Source of the DNA: Rhynchonema sp. JSB1_4
Lineage: Eukaryota > Nematoda > Chromadorea > Monhysterida > Xyalidae
Reading direction: 5' to 3'
Assembly: GCA_030248065.1 (NCBI GenBank)
Contig: JASAMV010001983.1
Location: forward strand, 1-64,000
DNA length: 64,000 nucleotides
This document shows, piece after piece, positions 18,832 to 29,199 of the stretch. Position 1 is the first letter of the stretch, and every line of letters starts with the position of its first letter. The translations under genes were made by a program, and so were the position numbers. The notes under the pieces are model-generated. The model saw only the letters and a program-made list of their open reading frames with translations, did not search any database and was not told the origin of the DNA.

Positions 18832-19640
18832 CAGTGTAGTTCCTGGGGGGGTGGGGGGGGGTCCCCCCCCCCTAAGGTACACTAACCGCCGCGACCAAGG
18901 TACACTAGTACACTAACCGCCGCGCCAGGTGCACTAACCGCCTCAATTTTTGACTAAAATAGGCAATTTTAGGCCTAAAATGGGCATTTTTAGGCCTAAA
19001 ATGGGTAATTTTCAGGTCAATGTTGTCAAAAGTCGCCAAAATACCCTTTGCCCTTTTTATGGAGAATTTTTTCCAAAAAGGGCCAAAAATCGGTCATATT
19101 TTCTACCTCAAAAAGTGACTTTTTCCTGAATTTGGGTCTTCCCCCCCCCTTCCCCCCCCAGGGAGGTACACTAACCGCCGCACGGAAAAAAGGGGTAGGT
19201 ACACTCAGTGTAGTTCCTGGTCCGGAGGGGGAGATACCTAGCGGACCCTCCGTTTTTTTCGGAGGGGGAGATAGTGTACCCCCGCGGGGGGGACGGGGGG
19301 GGGGAAGACCCAAATTCGGGAAAAAGTCACTTTTTGAGGTAGAAAATTTGACCTATTTTTGCCCCTTTTTGGAAAAAATTCTTCATAAAAAGGGCATTTT
19401 GGCGACTTTTGAGAACATTGACCTAAAAATCACGCATTTTTGGTATAAAAATGCCCATTTTAGGCCTAAAAATGCCTATTTTAGGCAAAAATTGGGGGAG
19501 ATAGTGTACCCGGAGGGGGAGATAGGGGGATAGTGTACCACCTGAGGGGGAGATAGCGTACCCGAGGGGGGGGACCCCCCTCCCCCCCCAGGAACTACGC
19601 TGGGTACACTAACCGCCGCGCCGGACCAGGAACTACACTG
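18832..19640. mobile_element. hAT-like MITE, CAGTGTAGTTCCTGG family, type A word
   Basis: The ends CAGTGTAGTTCCTGG and CCAGGAACTACACTG are flanked by the perfect 8-bp duplication ggccgggc. The subterminal slots carry the word ACACTAACCGCC. A second member of the family (19206-19602) is inserted in it; without that copy it would be about 404 bp. Confidence 0.85.
19206..19602. mobile_element. hAT-like MITE, CAGTGTAGTTCCTGG family, type B word, innermost
   Basis: A 397-bp copy with left end CAGTGTAGTTCCTGG and a slightly mutated right end (CCAGGAACTACGCTG). It has a perfect 8-bp duplication, ggtacact, inside the type A element around it. Its repeated word is of the form TATCTCCCC/GGGGGAGATA. 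Confidence 0.85.
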
Positions 19641-19841
19641 GGCCGGGCCGACCCCCGGACCTCGTCGGGCCGGGCCGGGCCGAGGTAACCCAGCCCGATT
19701 CCCACCTCTGATCTGCAAGAAGAATGCAGATCGCGAAGACCTTCACAAGATCCGGAAAAACCCTTAAAATAAAACAGTGTTAATAACAATGATTGTGAAC
19801 ATTAATTAAAAAACGACAATGGAAACGCACCGGTGAGATTA

Positions 19842-20794
19842 CCGTAAAAACCTACCGTAAAAACCTAATTACAGCCCCCCCCCCCCGGAATAGAGCCCCC
19901 CCGTAATAGAGCCCCCCAAAATGGGGTCAGTGAGTTAATAGCGCCCCCCTTCTATTTAGGTTTTTACGGTAAATAGAAGGGGGGGCGCTATTAACTCACT
20001 GACCCGAGTTTGGGGGGCTCTATTACGGGGGTTCTATTCCGGGGGGGGGGGCTCTATTAATTCACTGACCCGAACCTGAAAAATTGTTCCCAGAAATACC
20101 CCCCAAAAACCCCTAAAAAAGGGTTGAAAGCATGTTTTTCGCTTGTAATCGCATTTATTCGTGTCTATTCGTCAATAGGAGGCGTATTATGTGCTTTGAA
20201 CGAACAACAAACGTGCATAAATGTACCTGTACACCACTATCAAGCCTTAGTACACTACAGTATAGGGGATGTTACTTAGGGGGGCTCTATTCCTGGGGGC
20301 TCTATTAATTCACTGACCCCTTTTTGGGGGGCTGTATTACGGGGGAGGCTCTATTCCGGGCAGTGTAGTTCCTGGGGGGGGGCGGGGGGGGGTCCCCCCC
20401 CCCTAAGGTACACTAACCGCCGCGACCAAGGTACACTAGTACACTAACCGCCGCGCCAGGTACACTAACCGCCTCAATTTTTGCCTAAAATTGGCATTTT
20501 TAGGCCTAAAATGGGCATTTTTAGGCCTAAAATGAGTGATTTTTAGGTCAATGATGTCAAAAGTCGCGAATATACCCTTTTTATGAAGAATTTTTTCCAA
20601 AAAGGGGCAAAAATCGGTCAAATTTTCTACCCCAAAAAAGTGACTTTTTCCTGGATTTGGGTCTTCCCCCCCCCCTTCCCCCCCCAGGGAGGTACACTAA
20701 CCGCCGCACGGAAAAAAGGGGTAGGTACACTAACCGCCGCGCCGGACCAGGAACTACACTGATTCCGGGGGGCTGTATTTAGGTTTTTACGGTA
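19842..20794. mobile_element. Composite of ACCGTAAAAACCTAAATA elements (TA target)
   Basis: A short complete copy (about 19854-19972) with ends ACCGTAAAAACCTAA and TTAGGTTTTTACGGTA abuts a longer one running to TTTAGGTTTTTACGGTA at 20794. The phrases GGGGGGCTCTATTCCGGGGG and CTCTATTAATTCACTGACCC recur in both subterminal regions. TA flanks suggest a Tc1/mariner-like non-autonomous element. A hAT-like MITE interrupts it at 20361. Relatives lie at 52785, 54660-55440, 56273 and 57272. Confidence 0.65.
20361..20761. mobile_element. hAT-like MITE, CAGTGTAGTTCCTGG family, type A word
   Basis: A complete 401-bp copy with perfect ends and a perfect 8-bp duplication, attccggg, created in the repeat it entered. 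Five subterminal slots, three left and two right, all carry ACACTAACCGCC. The centre is AT-rich, with hairpin-prone TTTTTAGGCCTAAAA units. Confidence 0.9.
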
Positions 20795-22296
20795 ACCATT
20801 CTTGTCAGGCTTGGGCTTAGGCCCACACGCAATGTATTATTAGGGGTGGCTGGGGCCCAAGCCTAAGCCTAAGCCTGAAAAGAAAACCTCAATTGTTCCA
20901 CTCTTGGGAACTGGGTCCCGAGTATCGAAGGAGTGCCTTTGCCTTATTATGTTGGTTGGTTTATTGCTCTCAGTGACGCATAAAACCATGCACGTAAATT
21001 AGTGATAGAAGCAAAGTTACAAGACCGGGTGGGACAATTACGGAAATGAAAATAGTTACAACACTGGTTATAACAAAACCACAGCAAATAAAAGCTACAA
21101 AAAGCGCCAAGGAGAGAGAAAGATCACGGACATCAGGACAGATCACAGGACATGTTAACAGAACTGAAAATTATGCATTAATCCTCGTCCTCGTCAAACG
21201 ACAAATGTCGGGCTCAGAGGGCGCATATTAGGATCAGTCCATATTGTCAACAGTCCAGAACAGATGGTGTGTTGGTGATTGTCCGTCACTTCCGTGTACC
21301 ACCATTTAGCGACGTGGCTGGCGTCCCCAGGCTTCGTGAATGCGTATCGAACAAGACATCGCCATATACATCCCGTTGACCGCATTTTTTGTTTTTTGCC
21401 TTATTATGTCATCAATGACTGTGTGAACCACGTTTGATATAACAATACGGGCCGGGCCGGCATTTTGCACTTTTAGCTCGGGTCGGGCCGATCCGGGACG
21501 GAGATTTGGAGGTTCGGGCCGGGCCGGGGGTGGGACTCCGACCCGAATTGCTCAAATTTCAAGCCAAAAGCGCCTTTTTGACAAAAAAATCTCCAAAAAT
21601 TGCGCTTCGCGCGGAGCAGTGGTGTCGTTGGGAAATCAAGAAGTCTGTGTTTAGGCTTTTGCGAGAGCGTCAAAAAAAAGTTGAAAGTTGAAGGATACCG
21701 GATACCCATACCCAAAAAATCTAAAATTTTCGGATACCGACCGGATACCCAAAATGAAAAATCTCGGATAACAGGGGGGTCAGTGTTGGAGCTGGGGGTT
21801 TGGGGGTGGGCCCCCCCAGTGCAGTAGGCATAGTAGTGGCAGGGGGTTTGGGGGTTACCCTCCTCTCAGTATTTAACTTACCTATACCTACCACAAAACA
21901 CGAGGGGGTTGGGGGGTTGAGTACTTACCTCTCACAACTCCAAATCATACCTCTCACAAGCAATTTTATACCTTTTTAAGGCAAAAATCGGTGTTTTTCG
22001 ACCTTATTTTCCCAAAAATCGCGCGACCCACCCATAATGCCTATTTTTAGGCGATTTTCGGCGAAAATTTGGAAAAAGTACCATTTTTACCTCATTTTTT
22101 GGCCAAAACTGTATCACAAAAACGGTGTTTTTTTCGGCTTTTGGGGTGACTAAAATCATACCTCTCTCTCACGCTTCCGGTTCCAACCCCGCATCATACT
22201 TACCTCCCACACATGGGCCTGCCACTACACTGGCAGTAGGTATCCCCCTCGCCTGGTACAGTAGGTATCCCACTAAGCCCAAGCCTAAGCCTACAC
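20795..22296. other. Repeat-rich intergenic mosaic
   Basis: No gene is supported. AAGCCTAAGCCTAAGCCT (telomere-type) lies near 20860 and again near 22280. 20940-21420 looks unique, except that GCCTTATTATGTCATCAATG at 21399 recurs at 55169. GGGCC repeats lie at 21449-21560. At 21617 there is a truncated relative of the CAGTGGTGTCGTTGGG element, and beyond 21780 come fragments rich in GGGGGTTTGGGGGT. Confidence 0.5.
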
Positions 22297-23075
22297 CAGT
22301 GTAGTTCCTGGGGGGTCCCCCCGCTAAGGTACACTAACCGCCGCGACCAAGGCAGTGTAGTTCCTGGGGGGGGAGGGGGGACCCCCCTCGGGTACGTCTG
22401 TTCCCCTCCGAGGTACGCCTGCCCCACTGTTCCCCCTCCGGGTACGTCTGCTCCCCCAATTTTTTCCTAAAATGGGCAAATTTAGGCCTAAAATAGGCAT
22501 TTTTAGGCCAAAAATAGGTAAACTTTAGGTGAAACCTCCAAAAAACGCCAAAATACCTTTTTTATAGGGGATTTTTCGCAAAAGAAGGCAAAAATAGTCC
22601 AATTTTTCGACCTCAAAAAATGACTTTTTTCCGTCCCCCCCCAAATTGGGACTTCCCCCCCAGGTAGGTACGTCTGTTCCCCCTCCGAACCGAAAATAGT
22701 GGAGGGTACGTCTGTTCCCCCTCCGGACCAGGAACTACACTGGACCAAGGTACACTAGTATATTAACCGCCGCGCCAGGTACACTAACCGCCTCAATTTT
22801 TGCCCGAAATAGGCATTTTTAGGCCTAAAATGGGCATGTTTAGCCCTAAAATGGGTGATTTTTAGGTCGGTGTTGTCAAAAGTCGCCAAAATACCCTTTT
22901 TATGGAGAATTTTTCCAAAAAGGGCAAAAAAATCGGTCAAATTTTCTACCTCAAAAAGTGACTTTTTCCTGAATTTGGGTCTTCCCCCCCTTCCCCCCCA
23001 GGGAGGTACACTAACCGCCGCACGGAAAAAAGGGGTAGGTACACTAACCGCCGCGCCGGACCAGGAACTACACTG
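22297..23075. mobile_element. hAT-like MITE, CAGTGTAGTTCCTGG family, type A word, host of a nested copy
   Basis: The ends CAGTGTAGTTCCTGG and CCAGGAACTACACTG are flanked by the perfect 8-bp duplication gcctacac. It carries the ACACTAACCGCC word. It is interrupted by a type C copy at 22353-22742; without that copy it is about 381 bp. Confidence 0.9.
22353..22742. mobile_element. hAT-like MITE, CAGTGTAGTTCCTGG family, type C word
   Basis: A 390-bp copy with perfect ends and the perfect 8-bp duplication gaccaagg inside the surrounding type A copy. The five slots carry GTACGTCTGTTCCCC or slight variants. The scaffold between slots is the same as in types A and B. Confidence 0.9.
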
Positions 23076-23096
23076 GCCTACACTGAGGTGTGGGGT

Positions 23097-23129
23097 CAAT
23101 CTTTCGGGGGTTCGATTTCCGACAATACG
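23097..23129. repeat. Fragment of CCGTATTGTCGG element
   Basis: GATTTCCGACAATACGGTA matches the right end of the TA-flanked element at 54955-55386. Only the terminus is left, about 125 bp before the next gene's start codon. Confidence 0.5.
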
Positions 23130-23254
23130 GTAGCTTCACCTTTATGAAACGGAATTTCTTCCCAAGCTTTATTTTCAGAGGCGGACAAGGCGGCGGGGAA
23201 AAACTTTGCGGCTCAGCAAACGAGAACATCAGTGCAGCGAAACCACTTAGTGCA

Positions 23255-26200
23255 ATGGTAACGAAAAACAACATTGATTGGGTTCTTGAAAATCGTGATT
23301 TGGATGAACGTGTGCCATCGCCTCCACCAGTTCGTCTGGTTAGTTTGGGTTCTTGATATACCATGAAAACCTAAATAAACAATTGAAGGGGAAGGGGACT
23401 GTATTAATCACTATCATTCGGCGACTGATGTAGTGTTGCAGATGCAGACCGACTGTCTTTATTTCAGACACAGTTCAATATGCCGCAAATGCAAGAAGGC
23501 CCAACGAACCACGAAATGAGTAATAGTGAAAACACCACCAAATACATCGGTTAGCTTTTTTGCTCAACCAGTATATGTGGGGTGATCGGAGCTCACCTCA
23601 CCCCAAGCGGCTGTGGTGCCATTCACCAACCCCGCCCCGAGGGTGACTGGGCAGGTACCCTGCACCAAATACGAAAAATCTTGCGCTCCCGCGCAACATG
23701 CATTATGCATATAATAATCATCATAGCATATAATGATTATTTTGGTCAACTTTCGGCCAAAGTCTAAAAAAAGTACTCTTTTTAGGCCTTTTTGTGGTGA
23801 AATTACGTGCAAAGACACTCTTTTTCCGCTGTCAGTGATGCTATGCCATGCCATGTTGCAGTTGGAAAATCCTGAAGAAACGGGAAACACCGTTTTTTCA
23901 GTGAAATATATTTTTTCCGGAAAAATTACACCGCGGATTTTGAAATGTTCTGAAAAAGTCAAAATTGTGGCAAACAACCTATTTTTATCGCAGAAACATG
24001 GGTTTCAACACCTTTTTAGCGCATTATATGCCAAGTATACACCATTTTGACCGTTGCCAAAATTTGGCTCGGAAAAATATCGGAAAACGGTTTTTTCGGA
24101 AAAACGGTTTTTTCCAGTAGATATGTACATTTTTTCGGAAAAATTGCAACTATACCATGCACCACCCCGGCCCGCCCCTAGGGTGCACTGCACCACTTTG
24201 CCACTACACTGGCCATAGGCAAGCTTTGTTTTATTGCTTATTGTTACAACACACTGTATATCTTTTATTTATCTCAGAACTTTTGAAAACGAGTGCCAAC
24301 AGATCATGCACCTGGCTATGTCGTGTCCTGAAACAATCCATAAAATCGTATTTTATTTCCCAAATACCCCCTAGATTCCCCCCACGAGCCCGGTCGATCC
24401 CGTCGTCATCGTGATTCAATGAACAGTCGCGGTGACGCAGCCGAATCAGTCGAACAGCTGAACAGCAAGAGCAGAAGCAGCAAGACGACAGCAACCACAA
24501 CAACAACAGGCAGTAATAAATACGACTCAATGCAAGCGTCGTGCAATCAATCGTTCGAGTCAATCAGTGAATTTATTGAGTTCGTTTTAATGTTGATTTC
24601 GTAGCTTTTGAGTTCAATTTTATCTTATTTTCTGTTATGCTGACTGGTTAATGCGTTTTATCCCGGTCTCTTTGTAGCGCCCTGATGATGATGCTTCTGT
24701 CACGTCCAATGTCCGCTCCACCAATCAAAGTGAAAGACAGAAAAATCCAGAATCTATTCCGCCAATGCTCCGCAGCGCTGCAGCAACAGATTGAGAAATC
24801 CGGTGTGGTGTTTCTGTGTTTTACTTTCGAACACGGATCGGATAGAAAAAACATTTCAACCAATAAATGAGTGAATAATTCACCATCCTGTGTTGAGGCG
24901 GTCTGACGCAACGTCTGAACGCTGTGGCGCGTAAAAAGAAGCTGTTCATCATGAAGTACGACCTGAACAAAGACTTTGTGCTCGTCCTGCCGACCGGAGC
25001 TGCCAGTGATGGTACCGGCAAGGTTGGTGTCCGAATTGGTTGCCAATGAATTTGGAGTGCGCTTAGTTTCTTGAAAAGTTTATCGCTGTATTGGTGAACG
25101 ATATTGCACGCAAAAATGACTTGTAGTTTTCGACCGCGTACGTTCCAATTAGCGAACCGATTTATCATAGCTCAAAAAAGATTGCTGAAAATCAAGACTA
25201 GAAAGAACAATTTCAGCGTTCTGAGTCAGTCCACGTCGCTGACATGAAATTGCGCTCTGGCCACCACAATTACACCGGCACACACCATGATCGTTCCGCA
25301 GTGAAAGGTGAACTTGAATTTGATTGTTTCTTGAAATCCGTGGTGTGGCTGGTGTCATAGAAGAACAATTTGCAACCCCAAATTCACGGTATTTCGTTCC
25401 CGTGTTGCGGAACTGACTGGCCAATGGTTTATGGCTCTTCGTTCATGGTGGGTTTCAGTACAGCACAGATAAGAAATTCAACCGTTGTTGCAGTCTCGCC
25501 CAACGACAGCGACGACGAATCAACCAGCAACGATATGAGCAGTCATGGGTCGGAATCGTTGCTGTCCATGAAACATCACCAGCATCACTATGACGACGCG
25601 CATAGGCAGGCGGACGAATCCGGTTGGACTACTTGTTTCGTCATTTGCATTCCACAGCCGTTTTTTGGGTTCTTTTTGGCCTTTCGATGTCTGCACATCG
25701 AGGATTGGGCTTAGGGTGTGGTCAGGATTTGAGTAGTGCTCTTGAAAGCAAAACCTCAAATATTTTTTGATGACATGAGTTTGACTAGAACCTCGAGACT
25801 TCATTAGGTGGGGGAGCCCTCGAATTTTAAAAGTTAGCGGTGACTAGCCTTAACCAATTCTTCACTGCACGTCATAAATGTACAAAAAGAACATAAATAC
25901 CAGGTGAGTGGCAATACATACCGCGTCGTGGTAATATCCCAATGCCGTCCACCACCCACAAATCGACAGTGGTAATGCCCAGCAAGAAGATACGAGACCT
26001 GATCGGCACCATCGAGAACATTTTCGACAAATTCGGCTATATTGAGTGCGAGGTCTGTTCATTATCATATTTTTTGTTTTTATCTTTTTCAGTGCAACTT
26101 GCAATTGTGACTCCCTGTTTTTTAGAAAACACCCAGTTTTGTCATAACCAGCATTATGTTTTACTCATATTACTTATCGACATTGCAACAGTAATACAAT

Positions 26201-27911
26201 TTACAATTTATTAATTTCTTAAATATTTTTTCTCTAAAAAGACGATTGAGTTTCACATGGCGATTGTGCTATTCGGCTGACGAGCGGGGGGCACAACGTC
26301 ACGCCGATGGTCTCGAATACCCCGCGAAACCTAGGCGTAGACAGGACTCCAAATTAATTTTTTCAATAATTTGCTAAATACAACAGTCACACAATGCTCT
26401 CGCACCCCTTTGCACCTGAGAGTTTGGGACTTAAACTTGGGGGTTACATTCTGCGCACAAACGAATTTTTGTATTATGCAGGCCTTCGTGTTTCAGGGTC
26501 TCGACACGAACGTGTTCTTCGTTCCATCGCACATCGTCTGGCCGCAAAACTCCAGCAACATCAACAACATTATCAGTAATCCAACGAAATTCTATCCATC
26601 CTTGCGGGACGTGTTCAAAATCGGCGACAAAGTGCAGGCCGGTCCTGCTAATTTAGTTAATTTTTGGATTTTTTTCAGAATCATTTTTCAAGTTTGTATT
26701 TCCAGGTGTCGTGCGTTCGACAGAAGGAGCGCTGTCGATGCCAGTGGATGGCCACCACGGTTGGTCACATTTTTTTCAATTTTCTTCACAATGTCTCGTT
26801 GTTTTATTATTTTGCGAAATGTTTTAGGTGACACCATTGGCCCAAAGCCGCACCAAGCCGAGCACAGCCAATGTGCAGCTGCGTCGCGAACCGCCTCATT
26901 TGAATCCCGCTGCTCAACAGAAACTGGCGCTGGCACAGAAACAGTCGTACGCAGTGAGTCCAACTGAAAAAAAGTTGCTCTTTCATATTGTTTTTGAAAT
27001 TTTTTCGAAGAGAAAATCATCGCGTTTAGGATCGCGTTGCGTTGACATTGGCGTCGAGCGAAGATGGAAAATCAGACGATAATACGACCACATCGATCAT
27101 CAACAAGACCAAGGCGGCCAAATATGAACACTGTTTTGCTGGTTGGTTGACCGATTCTGACTGAGTGAAGCAACTTTTGCTCCACACTTTATGAGATTGA
27201 ACAGTATTATTGCAAGTTTCAGTGCCCGACACGCCTCGTACCGAAACGCCCACTTCGATGATGGCCGTTGATGTTTCAAACAACATCTATAATGGCGATG
27301 GTGGTGAAGAGGAAGAGTCGGCGTTCATCTGGCCGACCCCACCGCCATCGGGAGGCATGTCGTCGCCTGTGGGCATGGATGGTTAGGCTTGGCTTTCTTT
27401 CGTGCCTTTGTTTTATTTGGTGTAGCTTGTGGCGACTGATCGATTTTTTTAGATGATGGGAGCGAGACCCGTGCGCCATACAGCACGCCAGTGACGCCGT
27501 TGCTCGACCTGATTATTGCTGCCAACAAAGGTGGATGATTTTGGTTTGGCTTGATTGTATCTCAGAGTTCTGAGAAAACGCCATGAAATGCTTTCAGACG
27601 ATCTGCAATCGCCGCGCGATGCTTTGGCTCTGCCAGCGCCTCTGTCAATGGCTTTCGAAAACTCGCAGAAATCCGTGTTGTTCAGCCCAACTGTAAGCGA
27701 TATCTTCGTCACTAAAATACAATAATTAAAGACAAGATAATTGCAATTAATCAGTTACCACCACCACCACTGATACTTGCAGATCAAACGACCGTTCGCT
27801 CCGTCGAATTATTCGCTGTTCGGATTCAATACGCTGAAATTGGGCGAATACATCGTCAATGAATTGGAGGGACAGCGACGCGAATATAATTGGGACCAGG
27901 CCAGAATCTAG
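23255..27911 (+). CDS. Uncharacterised protein with an OB/cold-shock-like segment
   Basis: Fifteen exons keep phase throughout, giving about 574 aa: 23255-23338, 23468-23549, 24375-24537, 24678-24802, 24898-25022, 25469-25622, 25970-26052, 26482-26637, 26706-26759, 26828-26953, 27030-27141, 27223-27381, 27453-27530, 27598-27692 and 27783-27911. The first third is polar and disordered, rich in Ser/Thr/Arg. A basic segment, RLNAVARKKKLFIMKYDL, follows. After an acidic Asp/Ser stretch comes GTIENIFDKFGYIE, then FVFQGLDTNVFFVPSHIV, then VFKIGDKVQ and CQWMATTV. This order (G.I..i..fGyI, VFF, f.iGd.V, W.A..V) is that of a cold-shock/OB barrel, so nucleic-acid binding is inferred. The tail is Pro/Ser-rich and ends FGFNTLKLGEYIVNELEG. 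I do not recognise the family. Exons 3-7 are less sure than 8-15. Intron 8 would start with GC. Confidence 0.7.
23569..24211. repeat. Possible hAT-like insertion inside intron 2 of the 15-exon gene
   Basis: Runs from CAGTATATGTGGGG to CCACTACACTG, which look like degraded CAGTG-type ends. The interior has several GGAAAAA/TTTTTCC runs, also seen at 53430-53800. No target duplication is visible. This explains why intron 2 (23550-24374) is long. Confidence 0.35.
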
Positions 27912-29199
27912 GGATTTAGTACATCTATTTAGTGACTGATTTTGAGGCGGATTGACTTTGCCCTCTTGTTGGGGTTTCACATTTCTTGCCAAGTTTTTCT
28001 CGCAAAGTCCACCTGCCTCTTCAACCAATATTCCTGTTCTTACTGACATTTTCCTTCCTTTACAAGAGCTTTATAGTGTCTGTTTTTGATTGATTAAGGA
28101 TTTGCCTGCCTTGTTCGTTGCTGCTTCAATCTTCCTTTATCGATTCAGGGTACATTTCTGCTCTTGTTTGTTCGCATCGTGCTCAATATTAAATTCGGCT
28201 GTTTTCGTTCTGTTTTCCTCAATTGGTAATCGGGATCACGGGTTCAGAATGTGAAACGTTATGTGCTGTTTTTGTTGTGGTATTGATTTTATAGATTTCT
28301 ATTTTTTGACCGTTTCGAGATGTGGAGCCAGCGATTGTTTTTGTTATTTTTCTATGTTTCTACTTCGCAGATGTCAATACAGAGCAACCAAGTTTCTTTT
28401 GTGATACCGTGTACTGTTTGATCGCGTTGGCTGGTTGCTGTTTGCTTTGAGAGTTCAAGCCATTTTACACCGAAAAGATCTGAAATGTTTTCTTTTACTG
28501 TCATTCTTTTCGTTTGAAGCCAGCTTTTTCTGTACAGAACCACCTGTGTTGAGAGAAATTAATTCCATTTCACTTGTTTGGCCTTGTGGCGGTAATTATT
28601 ACCAAAACGAGAGATTAGCACGGTTCTGGGCACATAGGTGTTTGTTGTCGTCTTCCATCAATCTTGAGTTTGATTGTGGCCAGAACTGTATATTCTACAC
28701 TGAAAGTGACCTGGTACAAACCTATGCGGGAATTTTGAGATTGAGAGTGCTAGCCAGTTTTATTCCGTTTGGTGTAAGTTTTGAACTGGAATAATGCAAT
28801 GTATATGATAATGCTGGTTTGAAGTGCAACCTTTATTGTTTGCCGAACAGTTCCAATCCATTTTACAAGTTCTGACAGGCAAATAACAAGGGTTCCACGC
28901 AGCTGAGAAATGCGTGCAAATTTGTAGTGTCGTCGTAATGAAGTCAATGATATTCTACTGATTTGAGATGGCAATCCTGTACATACCAAAAAAGAAAAGT
29001 GTGTCAGTTAAATGAATTCATGGTTGGTCACTGGATAAAGTTTACTGGGCTTATGAGTTGACTGTACTATTTGGTATGGTTTATCTGGTTTGCAACCAAC
29101 TGTGAGCTCACTTTGCTCGTGGTTACTGACTGAATTGAATTGTGCATCAGAAAATCATTGTCGCAAATTGTGATATTTCAGAGCATCAACTGACCCCAA
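27912..29199. other. Intergenic region upstream of mitoguardin
   Basis: No gene is supported. The sequence is AT-rich and unique in the window. The open frame at 28435-28794 has no recognisable domain and no splice partners. A TTTCAG 22 bp before the mitoguardin ATG could be a 5'-UTR or spliced-leader acceptor. Confidence 0.45.

Larger units (their letters stand above)
18191..19710. mobile_element. hAT-like GGGCC-rich MITE (outer shell of a triple nest)
   Basis: The ends CAGAGGTGGGAACCGGGCC and the inverse of CAGAGGTGGGAATCGGGC are flanked by a perfect 8-bp duplication, atctgcaa, on both sides. The interior is dominated by GGGCC arrays. A 249-bp unit is repeated in tandem, and a second MITE (18832-19640) is inserted inside, with a third inside that. 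No coding capacity; the Pro/Gly/Arg-rich ORFs are translations of GGGCC repeats. Confidence 0.85.

Noticed and set aside
18136..18916. Proteins rich in Gly-Pro-Gly-Arg-Ala
   Set aside because: Direct translations of GGGCC arrays in a transposon; all frames of such arrays are open.
26371..26967. 198-aa open frame on the plus strand
   Set aside because: It reads through introns of the 15-exon gene in a frame that matches neither neighbouring exon.
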